This document shows, piece by piece, positions 1-7,188 of a stretch of 26,250 nt of DNA (the stretch's first letter is position 1; each line of letters begins with the position of its first letter). Under the pieces are notes generated by a model. That model had not been told where the DNA came from and searched no databases. It was given only the letters and a program-made list of their open reading frames with translations. A program made the translations under genes and the position numbers. The stretch is from NCBI GenBank assembly GCA_934613185.1, contig CAKTSO010000010.1, forward strand, positions 1-26,250, given 5' to 3'. This DNA is from an uncultured Clostridia bacterium. GTDB taxonomy: Bacteria; Bacillota; Clostridia; Christensenellales; Maliibacteriaceae.

Positions 1-1
1 G

Positions 2-595
2 CTTCTGGCCGAGCCGATCAACCGCCTTTACGCGCTTTGCGCGCAGCTTCTGATCCGATGCACGGCTCTGCCAACCTTTCTTGCCTATACCGCCATTGCC
101 GCGCTTGCCGCGCTTTACTGCGTCACGCCGCTTTCGATGTTCACCATCGCCTCCGCGCTGACCGCGGGCGGCCTTTCCGGGGCCGCGTTCATCGGCTGCT
201 GCGCCGCGATGGTGAGCTTTGCCGCCGCGTCGTATCGCGACAACGGGCTTTGCATCGCGCTTTCCCATGCGCTCGGGACGCCGCGCCTTCAGATGGGCAA
301 TCTCATGAAAAACCCGCTGATTCTGCTTTGCCCACTGATTTCGGCGGCGCTGGGCGGGCTTTGCGCGGGCGCGTTCGGGTTCACCTGCGCGCCCTCTGCG
401 ATCGCCCCGGCGCTGACGATGCTCGGCGGCGTGGCGGAAGTGCTGAGCGCCCTTCCCACGGGCGAATGGCTCTTCGCGCTCGGCAAGATCGCGGTCTGCG
501 CCGTCGGCGTGCCGCTTCTTGTCACCATCCCCATGAACCGCATGCTTCGCGCCACGCGCGCGATGGCAAACGCGCCGATGCGCGTTGATTTCTGA
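2..595 (+). CDS. PTS EIIC-like membrane protein, C-terminal part (5' end outside window)
   Basis: The reading frame is open from base 2 to a TGA at 593-595, so the start lies upstream of the window. About 197 residues are visible. They are strongly hydrophobic, with several Ala/Gly/Leu-rich membrane segments separated by short polar loops. A stretch around bases 262-330 reads [18 protein letters not shown], followed by a membrane segment. This resembles the 'GTSxLQxxNIxKNP' region of the PTS_EIIC_2 family (Pfam PF13303), which contains stand-alone EIIC-like membrane proteins of Firmicutes. Such proteins are thought to be sugar-permease-like, but many members lack partner EIIA/EIIB domains and their substrates are unknown. 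No EIIA or EIIB gene is visible here. The next gene, serS, has its own promoter, so there is no functional link. The family call rests on motif resemblance; substrate is not assignable. Confidence 0.7.
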   Translation, partial: LLAEPINRLYALCAQLLIRCTALPTFLAYTAIAALAALYCVTPLSMFTIASALTAGGLSGAAFIGCCAAMVSFAAASYRDNGLCIALSHALGTPRLQMGNLMKNPLILLCPLISAALGGLCAGAFGFTCAPSAIAPALTMLGGVAEVLSALPTGEWLFALGKIAVCAVGVPLLVTIPMNRMLRATRAMANAPMRVDF

Positions 596-622
596 TTTTT
601 CCGCCGCCCGACTGCCATTTTG

Positions 623-650
623 TTGCATTCGGCGGGAAAATGTGTATAAT
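623..650 (+). promoter_or_regulatory. Sigma-A promoter of serS
   Basis: A TTGCAT -35 box (623-628) and a perfect TATAAT -10 box (645-650) are separated by 16 bases. The predicted transcript starts near 657, leaving an untranslated leader of only about 50 bases before the serS start. That is too short for a T-box leader, the common regulator of aminoacyl-tRNA synthetases in this phylum. Confidence 0.75.
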
Positions 651-708
651 GGCTCGTGAAAGCCAACAATTATCATCGATCATAGACCGATCCACAGGAG
701 GAACACTT

Positions 709-1974
709 ATGCTGGACATCAAACGGATTCGCGAGAATCCCGACGAGATTCGCGCCGCGCTCAAAGCGCGCCGCAGCGACATCGATCTTGAGCCGTTCTT
801 TGAAATGGAACAGAAGCGCCGCGCGCTGATCGCGGAAGTCGACGCGATGCGCTCCAAGAGCAACGCCGACTCCAAACAGGTCCCCGTCAAGAAGAAAAAC
901 GGCGAGGACGTCACGGCGCTGCTTGCCGAGATGAAGGAGCTTTCCGCCAAGATCAAGGAACGCGAGGAAGAGCTGCGCACCGTCGAGCAGGCGGTCACCG
1001 ACTTCGTGCTGACGATCCCGAATGTCCCCGACAAGAGCGTTCCCGACGGCCCCGACGATTCCGCGAACGTCACCATGCGCAAATGGGGCGAGCCGACGAA
1101 GTTCGACTTCGAGCCCAAGGCGCATTGGGACATCGGCACGGATCTGGGCATCCTCGACTTCGACACCGCCGCGAAGGTCACCGGCAGCCGCTTCACGTTC
1201 TATCGCGGCGCGGGTTCCCGCCTGGAGCGCGCGCTGTACTGCTTCATGCTCGACACGCACACCGAGGAAAGCGGCTATGAAGAGATCTTCCCGCCGTACA
1301 TGGTGCATCGCCGCAGCATGATCGGCACGGGCCAGCTCCCCAAGTTCGAGGAAGACGCCTTCAAGGTCGCCAACACCGAATATTTCCTGATCCCCACGGC
1401 GGAAGTTCCCGTGACGAACATGTACCGTGAGCAGATCCTGGACGGCAGCCTCCTGCCCATCAAGCACTGCGCCTACAGCGCCTGCTTCCGTGCCGAAGCC
1501 GGCAGCGCGGGTCGCGACACCCGCGGGCTCATCCGTCAGCATCAGTTCAACAAGGTCGAGCTGGTCAAGTTCGCCCGCCCCGAGAACTCCTACGAGGAGC
1601 TTGAGAAACTGACCAACGACGCCGAAAAGATTCTCCAGAAGCTCGGCCTGCCCTATCGCGTGCAGCTTCTGTCCAGCGGCGACCTCGGCTTCTCCTCCGC
1701 CAAGACGTACGATCTTGAGGTCTGGATGCCGTCCTACGGCCGCTATGTCGAGATTTCCTCCTGCTCGAACTTCGAAGACTTCCAGGCGCGCCGCGCGGGC
1801 ATCCGCTTCCGCGACGAGAACAAGCAGGTGCGCTTCGTTCATACGTTGAACGGTTCCGGCGTCGCCGTCGGCCGCACCGTCGCCGCCATCCTCGAGAACT
1901 ATCAGATGGCAAACGGCCACGTCCGCGTGCCCGAGGCGCTCGTGCCCTACATGCGCGGCCGCACCGAGATCTAA
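709..1974 (+). CDS. serS: Serine--tRNA ligase
   Basis: Cytoplasmic class II aminoacyl-tRNA synthetase that charges tRNA-Ser (and tRNA-Sec) with serine using ATP. The 422-residue product has the usual SerRS length. It begins [10 protein letters not shown], continues into an N-terminal charged helical region typical of the tRNA-binding coiled coil (about residues 30-100), and then the class II core. Motif 2 is visible as [18 protein letters not shown] and motif 3 as [19 protein letters not shown] near the C-terminus; [14 protein letters not shown] is also typical of the family. I chose the ATG at 709 because AGGAGG (696-701) lies 7 bases upstream. An in-frame ATG at 640 overlaps the -10 box and has no ribosome binding site. 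The gene is a single transcription unit ending in a strong hairpin terminator. Interestingly, a tRNA-Ser gene lies about 7 kb away, but nothing suggests co-regulation. Confidence 0.98.
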   Translation: MLDIKRIRENPDEIRAALKARRSDIDLEPFFEMEQKRRALIAEVDAMRSKSNADSKQVPVKKKNGEDVTALLAEMKELSAKIKEREEELRTVEQAVTDFVLTIPNVPDKSVPDGPDDSANVTMRKWGEPTKFDFEPKAHWDIGTDLGILDFDTAAKVTGSRFTFYRGAGSRLERALYCFMLDTHTEESGYEEIFPPYMVHRRSMIGTGQLPKFEEDAFKVANTEYFLIPTAEVPVTNMYREQILDGSLLPIKHCAYSACFRAEAGSAGRDTRGLIRQHQFNKVELVKFARPENSYEELEKLTNDAEKILQKLGLPYRVQLLSSGDLGFSSAKTYDLEVWMPSYGRYVEISSCSNFEDFQARRAGIRFRDENKQVRFVHTLNGSGVAVGRTVAAILENYQMANGHVRVPEALVPYMRGRTEI

Positions 1975-1990
1975 AGTTTTCACACAACAC

Positions 1991-2024
1991 AAAAAGCGTT
2001 TCGGAATTTTCCGAAACGCTTTTT
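1991..2024. terminator. Bidirectional intrinsic terminator between serS and the EamA gene
   Basis: A near-perfect palindrome: AAAAAGCGTTTCGGAA at 1991-2006 pairs with its complement at 2009-2024. A-runs and T-runs flank the GC core on both sides, so it can stop transcripts from both convergent genes. Confidence 0.93.
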
Positions 2025-2038
2025 GTTATGCCTTTTCG

Positions 2039-2950
2039 TCAGATATCGAGAATGCCCATGATGACGATGCCGACGACGACCGCGAAGATGCAAAGATAAT
2101 GCTTTTTCGACAGCTTTTCTTTTAAGAAGATGCGGCTCCACAGCACCGACGCCACGCAGTAGGACGAAATGATCGGCGCGGCAAAGGCGACGTGTTCGGT
2201 GTCGGCGAGCGCATAGATGTAGAAGAACTGGCCGATCGTCTCGAAGATCGCACCGGTGTACTTCGGCGCTTCCTGCTTCGGAACGAGCGGCTGTTTCTTG
2301 ATCCCCACGACATAGACAAGCGCGATCAGGCCGACGGCGAGGAACGTCAATTCGTAGGCGACGTTCGCACTGTCTTCGTTGAGCACTTCCAGAACGCGGC
2401 TGTCGGCGAACGTGCCGAGCGCGTCGAGCAGGCAGTAGATCACGGGAAGCACGATCGCCAGCCAGCTTTTGGCATAGCGATAGTTCGACGCCTCCTGGCG
2501 TGCGGCGCGCAGCGCTTCGTCCTCGTTGGCCTCCGTGATGCCGAGGCCGATAACGCCGATGCAGACGATCGCCACGGCGACGAGCGCAAGCGGCGGCAAA
2601 TCGTCGCCGACGCCGACGGTGATGAGTGTCAGCACCGCGACGATCGCGCCCGAGCTATTGCAGATGGGCGACGAGATCGAAAGCTCGATATAACGCAGGC
2701 CGATATAGCCGATTGCCATGGACGCAATGTAAAGAAACGAAACGGGCAGATACGTCAGGATGACGTGCATGTTGATCTCCACGCCGCCGACAAAAATCTC
2801 ATACGCCGCGTGCAGCCCCATGACCACACCGACCGCCGTAACCATTTTCAAATGGCTGTATTTATCGCTCGCATCGCGGCAGCCGATCTTCGAAAACAAA
2901 TCGGATCCGCTCCAGCAAAGCAGCGCGATAACCGCAAACCAAAACCACAT
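2039..2950 (-). CDS. EamA/DMT-superfamily transporter
   Basis: A 303-residue integral membrane protein of the drug/metabolite transporter superfamily. About ten hydrophobic segments are visible, arranged as two halves separated by a polar loop (around residues 140-165, rich in Glu, Ala and Arg). The first half begins WFWFAVIALLCWSGSDLFSKIG, close to the usual EamA start; the second half ends with a segment containing SYCVASVLWSRIFLKEKLS, matching the conserved 'P-v-x-a-x-l-lg-x-lflgE-l' end of EamA repeats. EamA proteins export or import small metabolites such as amino acids or nucleotide sugars; the substrate cannot be read from sequence. The start ATG at 2948-2950 is preceded by AGGAGGA (2961-2967 on the complementary strand) with 10 bases of spacing. 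The gene is monocistronic, with a promoter at 3015-3043 and a shared terminator at 1991-2024. Confidence 0.85.
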   Translation of the reverse strand: MWFWFAVIALLCWSGSDLFSKIGCRDASDKYSHLKMVTAVGVVMGLHAAYEIFVGGVEINMHVILTYLPVSFLYIASMAIGYIGLRYIELSISSPICNSSGAIVAVLTLITVGVGDDLPPLALVAVAIVCIGVIGLGITEANEDEALRAARQEASNYRYAKSWLAIVLPVIYCLLDALGTFADSRVLEVLNEDSANVAYELTFLAVGLIALVYVVGIKKQPLVPKQEAPKYTGAIFETIGQFFYIYALADTEHVAFAAPIISSYCVASVLWSRIFLKEKLSKKHYLCIFAVVVGIVIMGILDI

Positions 2951-3014
2951 AATCTAAAAATCCTCCTATGATGCCGTGCGTTGCGCGCATTCTTTCCGCG
3001 CACAATCCTGTCTT

Positions 3015-3043
3015 ATTGTATCGGGCAATATGCCGCGATGCAA
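3015..3043 (-). promoter_or_regulatory. Sigma-A promoter of the EamA transporter gene
   Basis: On the minus strand, TTGCAT (3038-3043) and TACAAT (3015-3020) are separated by exactly 17 bases, about 65 bases upstream of the start codon. Confidence 0.7.
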
Positions 3044-3087
3044 GCCGTATTTGCAAAAAAATCCCATTCTTGTCCCGATCTGAACGC

Positions 3088-3114
3088 AAAAAAAGAGAAG
3101 GCCGAAGCCTTCTC
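3088..3114 (-). terminator. Intrinsic terminator after the isomerase-family gene
   Basis: On the minus strand, GAGAAGGC pairs with GCCTTCTC around a 4-base loop (3095-3114), followed by a run of seven T (3088-3094). It lies 32 bases after the stop codon of the upstream gene. Confidence 0.9.
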
Positions 3115-3145
3115 CTTTTGTTTATAGGGTAAGGGTAAAGTGCGA

Positions 3146-4615
3146 TTACCTTCCGTACCAGAACTCTTTGCAGGCCTTCTCGGCGCCTTCGTCCGCGAAG
3201 TCGGCCTTGATGCCCAGGTACATGCAGGCTTCCGCCACGATGGGCATGTACTCGCCGTACGCGCAGCAGCTGTGGTGGATGTACGGTCCCTTGACGATCT
3301 TGTCTTCCCAAGCGACCCAATCCTTGACTTCGCACCAGGAGTACGTGCCGCCGGTGCGCGGGCCGTCAACGCCCTTGCCTTCGCCGATCAGCATGCTGTA
3401 CTCGCCGTGGTCGCCGTCAAAGCGGATGATGGTGATGGGCTCGCCCTTACGGCACTCGAAGTGCGTGCGGCCTTCCTGCCACATGACCTTCTCGATGTCG
3501 TCGCCGGCCGTGGACGGCGGGAAGTTGCCGCAGTGCCACAGAAGCTCGGAATTCTCGTTGAAGCGATGGCGCACGGTCAGGTCGGCGAAGAACACGCCGC
3601 TGTTGTACAGGCAGGCGCCCTGGAGAAGACGGGTGCCGATGACGCCGTGGATATCGGTCTCGCACGCGACGGGCAGACCCGCGTCGGCGAGGAAGCCGTT
3701 GATGCCGCAGGCCGCGATGCCCATGGAGCCGCGGAACGCCGCCCAGCACTGCATGGCCGCAGCGTTGCACTTGAGTTCCTTGGACCAGTCGAGCATGGCC
3801 TCATAGTACGCGCCGAGCATCATGATCTGATGATCGTCGACGCCCAGAGAAGCGACTTCGCAATCCTCGGCCTTGACGTACTTCGTCGTGTTGCCGATCA
3901 TCTCGCAGGCCTTCTTGACGCGCTCGGGCTCGTTCTCGATGAGCGCCTTGGCGCGCTCGGACAGCTCGAAGTTGGAGACGGGCAGCACGCGGATGCCGAA
4001 CTTCTCGAGGATCTCGCCTTCGTTGATCATGACGGTCCAGAAGGGTTCGGGGCGGGTGCCGACCTGAAGGATCTGCGTTTCTTTAAAGTCACGAACCGCC
4101 GCGCAGACAGCCGCGAAAGCTTCGTAGCCGCGCTTGAAGGTCGGGTCGTCGATATCCGTGTTGGGGATATAGGTGAAGGGGACGTTCACGCGGCGGAGCG
4201 CTTTGCCGCTGGCGAACAGACCGCACTGAGAGTCGCGGGGACGGCCGACGCCGACGCCAAACTCGGAACCGCCGTTGTCCTCGGTGGAGTCATCGCGCGG
4301 GCCCCAAAGCAGCACGGGAACCTTCAGCTGACGCGCCACACCGGCGACCGCCGCTTCGCAGCCGAAGTTGCAGTGCGGGAAGAACACGCCGTCGACTTTC
4401 GCATCGTGGAACTTCTTGACGACCGCTTCCACGTCGTCTTCCGTCTGAAGGATGTTCAGCGGGGTGACGTCGGCGATGTCAACGACCTCGATGATGCCGT
4501 CGCAGGTCCAGCCCTTGATGGCCTCGAAAATCTTGTCGCGGACTTCCATGTACTGCGGGTGGTTGAACGGAACGCGCTTCGTGGGCGCAAAACCGATCTT
4601 AACGACCTTCTTCAT
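3146..4615 (-). CDS. L-fucose/L-arabinose isomerase-family protein
   Basis: A 489-residue soluble protein of the FucI/AraA fold. These Mn2+-dependent enzymes interconvert aldoses and ketoses. Visible family features are an N-terminal Rossmann-like region with DGVFFPHCNFGCEAAV, a middle VPVLLWGPRDD segment, and a C-terminal catalytic region with CWAAFRGSMGI and CETDIHG (near residue 320), which would supply metal-binding acidic residues. A later PYIHHSCCAYGEY could supply the metal-binding His. It is shorter than E. coli FucI (about 590 residues), so the substrate may differ. I chose the ATG at 4615 because GGAGGG lies 10 bases upstream; the ATG at 4633 has no ribosome binding site. It follows a sugar ABC transporter on the same strand but is separated from it by a terminator and has its own promoter with operator-like repeats, so it is probably controlled separately. 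Exact substrate is unknown. Confidence 0.85.
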   Translation of the reverse strand: MKKVVKIGFAPTKRVPFNHPQYMEVRDKIFEAIKGWTCDGIIEVVDIADVTPLNILQTEDDVEAVVKKFHDAKVDGVFFPHCNFGCEAAVAGVARQLKVPVLLWGPRDDSTEDNGGSEFGVGVGRPRDSQCGLFASGKALRRVNVPFTYIPNTDIDDPTFKRGYEAFAAVCAAVRDFKETQILQVGTRPEPFWTVMINEGEILEKFGIRVLPVSNFELSERAKALIENEPERVKKACEMIGNTTKYVKAEDCEVASLGVDDHQIMMLGAYYEAMLDWSKELKCNAAAMQCWAAFRGSMGIAACGINGFLADAGLPVACETDIHGVIGTRLLQGACLYNSGVFFADLTVRHRFNENSELLWHCGNFPPSTAGDDIEKVMWQEGRTHFECRKGEPITIIRFDGDHGEYSMLIGEGKGVDGPRTGGTYSWCEVKDWVAWEDKIVKGPYIHHSCCAYGEYMPIVAEACMYLGIKADFADEGAEKACKEFWYGR

Positions 4616-4651
4616 TTTGTTGTTACCCTCCATAAAAATGTTTGGTTGGAT

Positions 4652-4692
4652 TGACGTTCACATACGTTGTGTTAATTATACGATAACGTTCA
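4652..4692. promoter_or_regulatory. Twin operator-like direct repeat over the isomerase promoter
   Basis: The minus-strand word TGAACGT(T/C)A occurs twice, at 4684-4692 (inside the -35/-10 spacer) and at 4652-4660 (just after the expected transcription start). The two copies are 32 bases apart, close to three helical turns, on the same face of DNA. This is the position expected for repressor sites. The binding protein is not visible in the window. Confidence 0.45.
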
Positions 4693-4703
4693 TTGGCAGT
4701 CAA
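4675..4703 (-). promoter_or_regulatory. Sigma-A promoter of the isomerase-family gene
   Basis: On the minus strand, TTGACT (4698-4703) and a perfect TATAAT (4675-4680) are 17 bases apart. The promoter directly follows the terminator of the binding-protein gene, showing that the isomerase gene can be expressed independently of the transporter. Confidence 0.88.
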
Positions 4704-4705
4704 GT

Positions 4706-4740
4706 AAAAACAGGGGCACCTCCCTGCGGAAGCGCCCCTG
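4706..4740 (-). terminator. Intrinsic terminator after the sugar-binding-protein gene
   Basis: On the minus strand, CAGGGGC pairs with GCCCCTG (arms 4734-4740 and 4711-4717), followed by TTTTT (4706-4710). Two further inverted repeats lie between it and the stop codon: 4741-4745 with 4763-4767, and TTTGATC/GATCAAA at 4774-4780 with 4794-4800. Together they form a structured 3' trailer that could also protect the mRNA. Confidence 0.8.
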
Positions 4741-4846
4741 CCGTATCCCCGGGGGATTTCCCTACGGGACTACTTTGATCCCTTTTCCACAAAGATCAAA
4801 TCAACTGTAGTTCAGACCGAATTCCTTTTGCCCGGCTGAGTCCAGG

Positions 4847-5971
4847 TTAGGAAGCGGAGCGAAGGATCTCGATGTAATCCTGCACGGCCTTGTTGTCCAG
4901 ATCGGAGGCGAGAACCTCGAGCAGACCGGAGTCAATGCGGGCGCCCTCGTAATCCTGGCCGGCGATGATGGAGACGGCAAGGTACACACCGTAGTAGCCC
5001 ATGTTGTAAGTGGACTGCGCGACGGAAGCGTACTCCCAGCCCTGCTCGCACAGGTCGTAAGAGTCGATGTTGAAGTCCATGCCGACGCCGATAACGTTCT
5101 TGTTACCAGCCTCTTTCAGGGAGCTGATGAAGTAGACGGAGTCGCCGTTGAAGCCGGCAAGACCGACGAGGTCGGAGTGCGCGGTCTGGAGGTCCTGGCC
5201 GCCGGAGATCGCCATGTTGGTGTCGCCTTCGGAAACCTTCAGCTCGTTCCACAGGCACTCGACTTTCTCGAGGCCTTCCGCGGCAGCGTGCTCATCCCAG
5301 TAAGCCTTGAAGCCGTCGATACGGTCGATAACGGTCTGAGAACCCTGGTTGACGCAGTCGAAACCGACGGTGCCCTCGGTGTAGCCCTTTTCCTTGAGGC
5401 CCTGAATGAGGAGCTTGGCGACGGTCGCGCCGGCGTTGTTGTTGTCGGTCAGAAGAGCGACGTCATAGCCGCCCGCGGTGGAGATAACGGTGTCGATCAG
5501 GACGATGGGTCCGTCGAACTGCTCTTTGGCTTCCTTGATGGGAGCGTCGAGCGCCTTGGAGTCGCAGGGAGCGGCAAGGATCGCGTCGGGCTTGGCAGCC
5601 AGAGCGTTCTGCAGGTTGTTCAGCTGAACGTCGATGTCGGTTTCCTTCTCGACGCCCTGCATGATGATTTCGATGCCCAGCTCGTCAGCCGCAGCCTTCA
5701 TGCCGGTTTCAACGCCGGTCCAGTAGGTGCCGCCCAGAACTTTGCCGACCCAGTAGAAGGTCATGCCCTTGGTGTCGACGTCCTTGGCATACTGTTTGCA
5801 ATCTTCCAGTTCGAAGTCCTTCTGCACGTCGCTGTCAGCGCTGGCAGCGGGAGCCGCTTCGGAAGCCTTCGTCGCGTCGTCCTTGGCGGTATCGTCGGTC
5901 GTCGTGTTGCCGCAGGCGACAAGCGCGAAGATCATCGTCATAGCCAGAAGGATGGCAAAAAATTTCTTCAT
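4847..5971 (-). CDS. Sugar ABC transporter substrate-binding lipoprotein (RbsB/periplasmic-binding-protein type)
   Basis: A 374-residue extracellular lipoprotein that captures a sugar and delivers it to the membrane permease. The N-terminus MKKFFAILLAMTMIFALVACG has a lipobox (LVAC), with Cys20 as the predicted lipidation site. A Thr/Asp/Ala-rich tether (about residues 22-50) leads into a type I periplasmic-binding fold: FYWVGKVLGGTYWTGVETGMK, then QLNNLQNALAAKPDAILAAPCDS, then later IGVGMDFN. This layout is typical of the Peripla_BP_4 (ribose/galactose-like) family. The start is preceded by AAGGAGG with good spacing. It is the third gene after the ATPase and permease genes, an uncommon order since the binding protein is usually first. 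The 174-base gap before it contains a very stable GC hairpin, and its 3' end is followed by three hairpins, which may raise its mRNA level. The sugar bound cannot be named from sequence. Confidence 0.93.
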   Translation of the reverse strand: MKKFFAILLAMTMIFALVACGNTTTDDTAKDDATKASEAAPAASADSDVQKDFELEDCKQYAKDVDTKGMTFYWVGKVLGGTYWTGVETGMKAAADELGIEIIMQGVEKETDIDVQLNNLQNALAAKPDAILAAPCDSKALDAPIKEAKEQFDGPIVLIDTVISTAGGYDVALLTDNNNAGATVAKLLIQGLKEKGYTEGTVGFDCVNQGSQTVIDRIDGFKAYWDEHAAAEGLEKVECLWNELKVSEGDTNMAISGGQDLQTAHSDLVGLAGFNGDSVYFISSLKEAGNKNVIGVGMDFNIDSYDLCEQGWEYASVAQSTYNMGYYGVYLAVSIIAGQDYEGARIDSGLLEVLASDLDNKAVQDYIEILRSAS

Positions 5972-6073
5972 GTTGTTCCTCCTTAAGAGATGTGTTGATG
6001 GGTTGTCAACAGGTACACATTTTGGAAAAGGGACTTGTGCCGTGTGTCCGGCCGGTTCTGTTTCATGATCCGC

Positions 6074-6099
6074 GGCGGGCGGCGGGTAGTCCGCCCGCC
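6074..6099 (-). other. GC-rich intercistronic hairpin between permease and binding-protein genes
   Basis: A perfect 9-bp inverted repeat, GGCGGGCGG at 6074-6082 and CCGCCCGCC at 6091-6099, with an 8-base loop. It has no following U-run, so it is not an intrinsic terminator. Such structures between transporter genes commonly act as mRNA-processing or stability barriers that allow more binding protein than permease to be made; that role here is inferred. Confidence 0.65.
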
Positions 6100-6145
6100 C
6101 GAATCAAAATCTGTCACAAAGGAATGATGATTCTGCGCCTTTTTA

Positions 6146-7147
6146 TCAGGTGAACTTGCGGTTGCGCAGAGCTTCCGCCGCGACGGTGGCGACCAGAAGG
6201 AGGCCGAGAACGACCTGCTGCCAGTAGGTGTTGATGCCGCAGACGTTCATGCCGTTGCGCATGATGCCCATGATCAGAGCGCCGATAACGGTATTGACGA
6301 TGTTGCCTTCGCCGCCGCTCATCGCAACGCCGCCGAGGACGGACGCGATGATCGCCTGGAATTCGTAGCCGGTACCGGCAGTGGGCTGCGCGGAGGAGGC
6401 GCGGGAAGCGGTGATGACGCCCGCGATGGAAGCGGTGATGCCGCAGATGACGTACATGATCATGCGGGTACGCACGACGTTGATACCGGAAAGGCGGGCA
6501 GCCTCGGCGTTGGAGCCGCAGGCGTAAAGTTTACGACCGTAAGAAGTCTTGGAAAGCACGATCCCGAGGACGATGGCCAGGCCGATCATGATCAGAACGG
6601 AAATCGGAATGCCGTAGAAGGAATCGGAGGCGCCGACGCGGGAGGCACCGAAGAATTCAAACTGCGTTTTGACCTTCGCATCGGGGATGTCGGCCGCGAA
6701 AAGCGGACGGCCGTCGGTGACGATGTAGGTCAGGCCGCGGAACACCCACTGCGTGCCGAGGGTGGCGACGAAGGGGATAACGCCGAGGATCTGGGTGGAG
6801 ATACCGTTGATGATGCCCATCAGCGCGCCGCAGACCAGCGTGAGCAGGAAGGAGACCCACACGGGGAGTCCGACCATGATGCCCCACATGACGATCATGC
6901 CGGCCAAGCCGAGCGTAGAACCTGCGGACAGGTCGCCGCAGCCGCCGACCAAAACATAGGTGATGCCGTAGCCGACGATGGCGTAGGTTACGACCTGGTG
7001 GAGAATGTTGATCTGGTTGATCTGCGTCAGGAAGTTTTCACCCTTGACGATTGCGAACAGCGCGTAAAGAATAATCAGAGCGGAACCGGAGACCAGCATC
7101 TTTTTGGTCGTCGGGTTCATCTTCTGCATGAAATTACCTTTTTCCAT
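6146..7147 (-). CDS. Sugar ABC transporter permease (RbsC type)
   Basis: A 333-residue membrane protein of the BPD_transp_2 family that forms the translocation channel of ribose/galactose-type importers, normally as a homodimer. About eight to ten hydrophobic segments are visible. Family signatures include YVLVGGCGDLSAGSTLGLAG (residues about 60-80), GIINGISTQILGVIPFVATLGT, the cytoplasmic loop SKTSYGRKLYACGSNAEAARLSGI that contacts the ATPase (EAA-like loop), and ILGGVAMSGGEGN-like glycine-rich sequence near residue 280. The ATG at 7147 is preceded by AGAGG at about 10 bases; an alternative ATG at 7129 has AAAAAGG at 7 bases, so the true start could be six residues later. It lies 41 bases after the ATPase gene stop, in the same operon, and is followed by an intercistronic hairpin before the binding-protein gene. 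Confidence 0.93.
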   Translation of the reverse strand: MEKGNFMQKMNPTTKKMLVSGSALIILYALFAIVKGENFLTQINQINILHQVVTYAIVGYGITYVLVGGCGDLSAGSTLGLAGMIVMWGIMVGLPVWVSFLLTLVCGALMGIINGISTQILGVIPFVATLGTQWVFRGLTYIVTDGRPLFAADIPDAKVKTQFEFFGASRVGASDSFYGIPISVLIMIGLAIVLGIVLSKTSYGRKLYACGSNAEAARLSGINVVRTRMIMYVICGITASIAGVITASRASSAQPTAGTGYEFQAIIASVLGGVAMSGGEGNIVNTVIGALIMGIMRNGMNVCGINTYWQQVVLGLLLVATVAAEALRNRKFT

Positions 7148-7188
7148 GGATTTGTAACCTCTTTTCTGTTGTCAAATCAAGTCGGCCT

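Noticed and set aside
650..708. T-box leader for serS
   Set aside because: The leader is only about 50 bases with no terminator hairpin or T-box sequence. The tyrS leader (13318-13365) is likewise too short.
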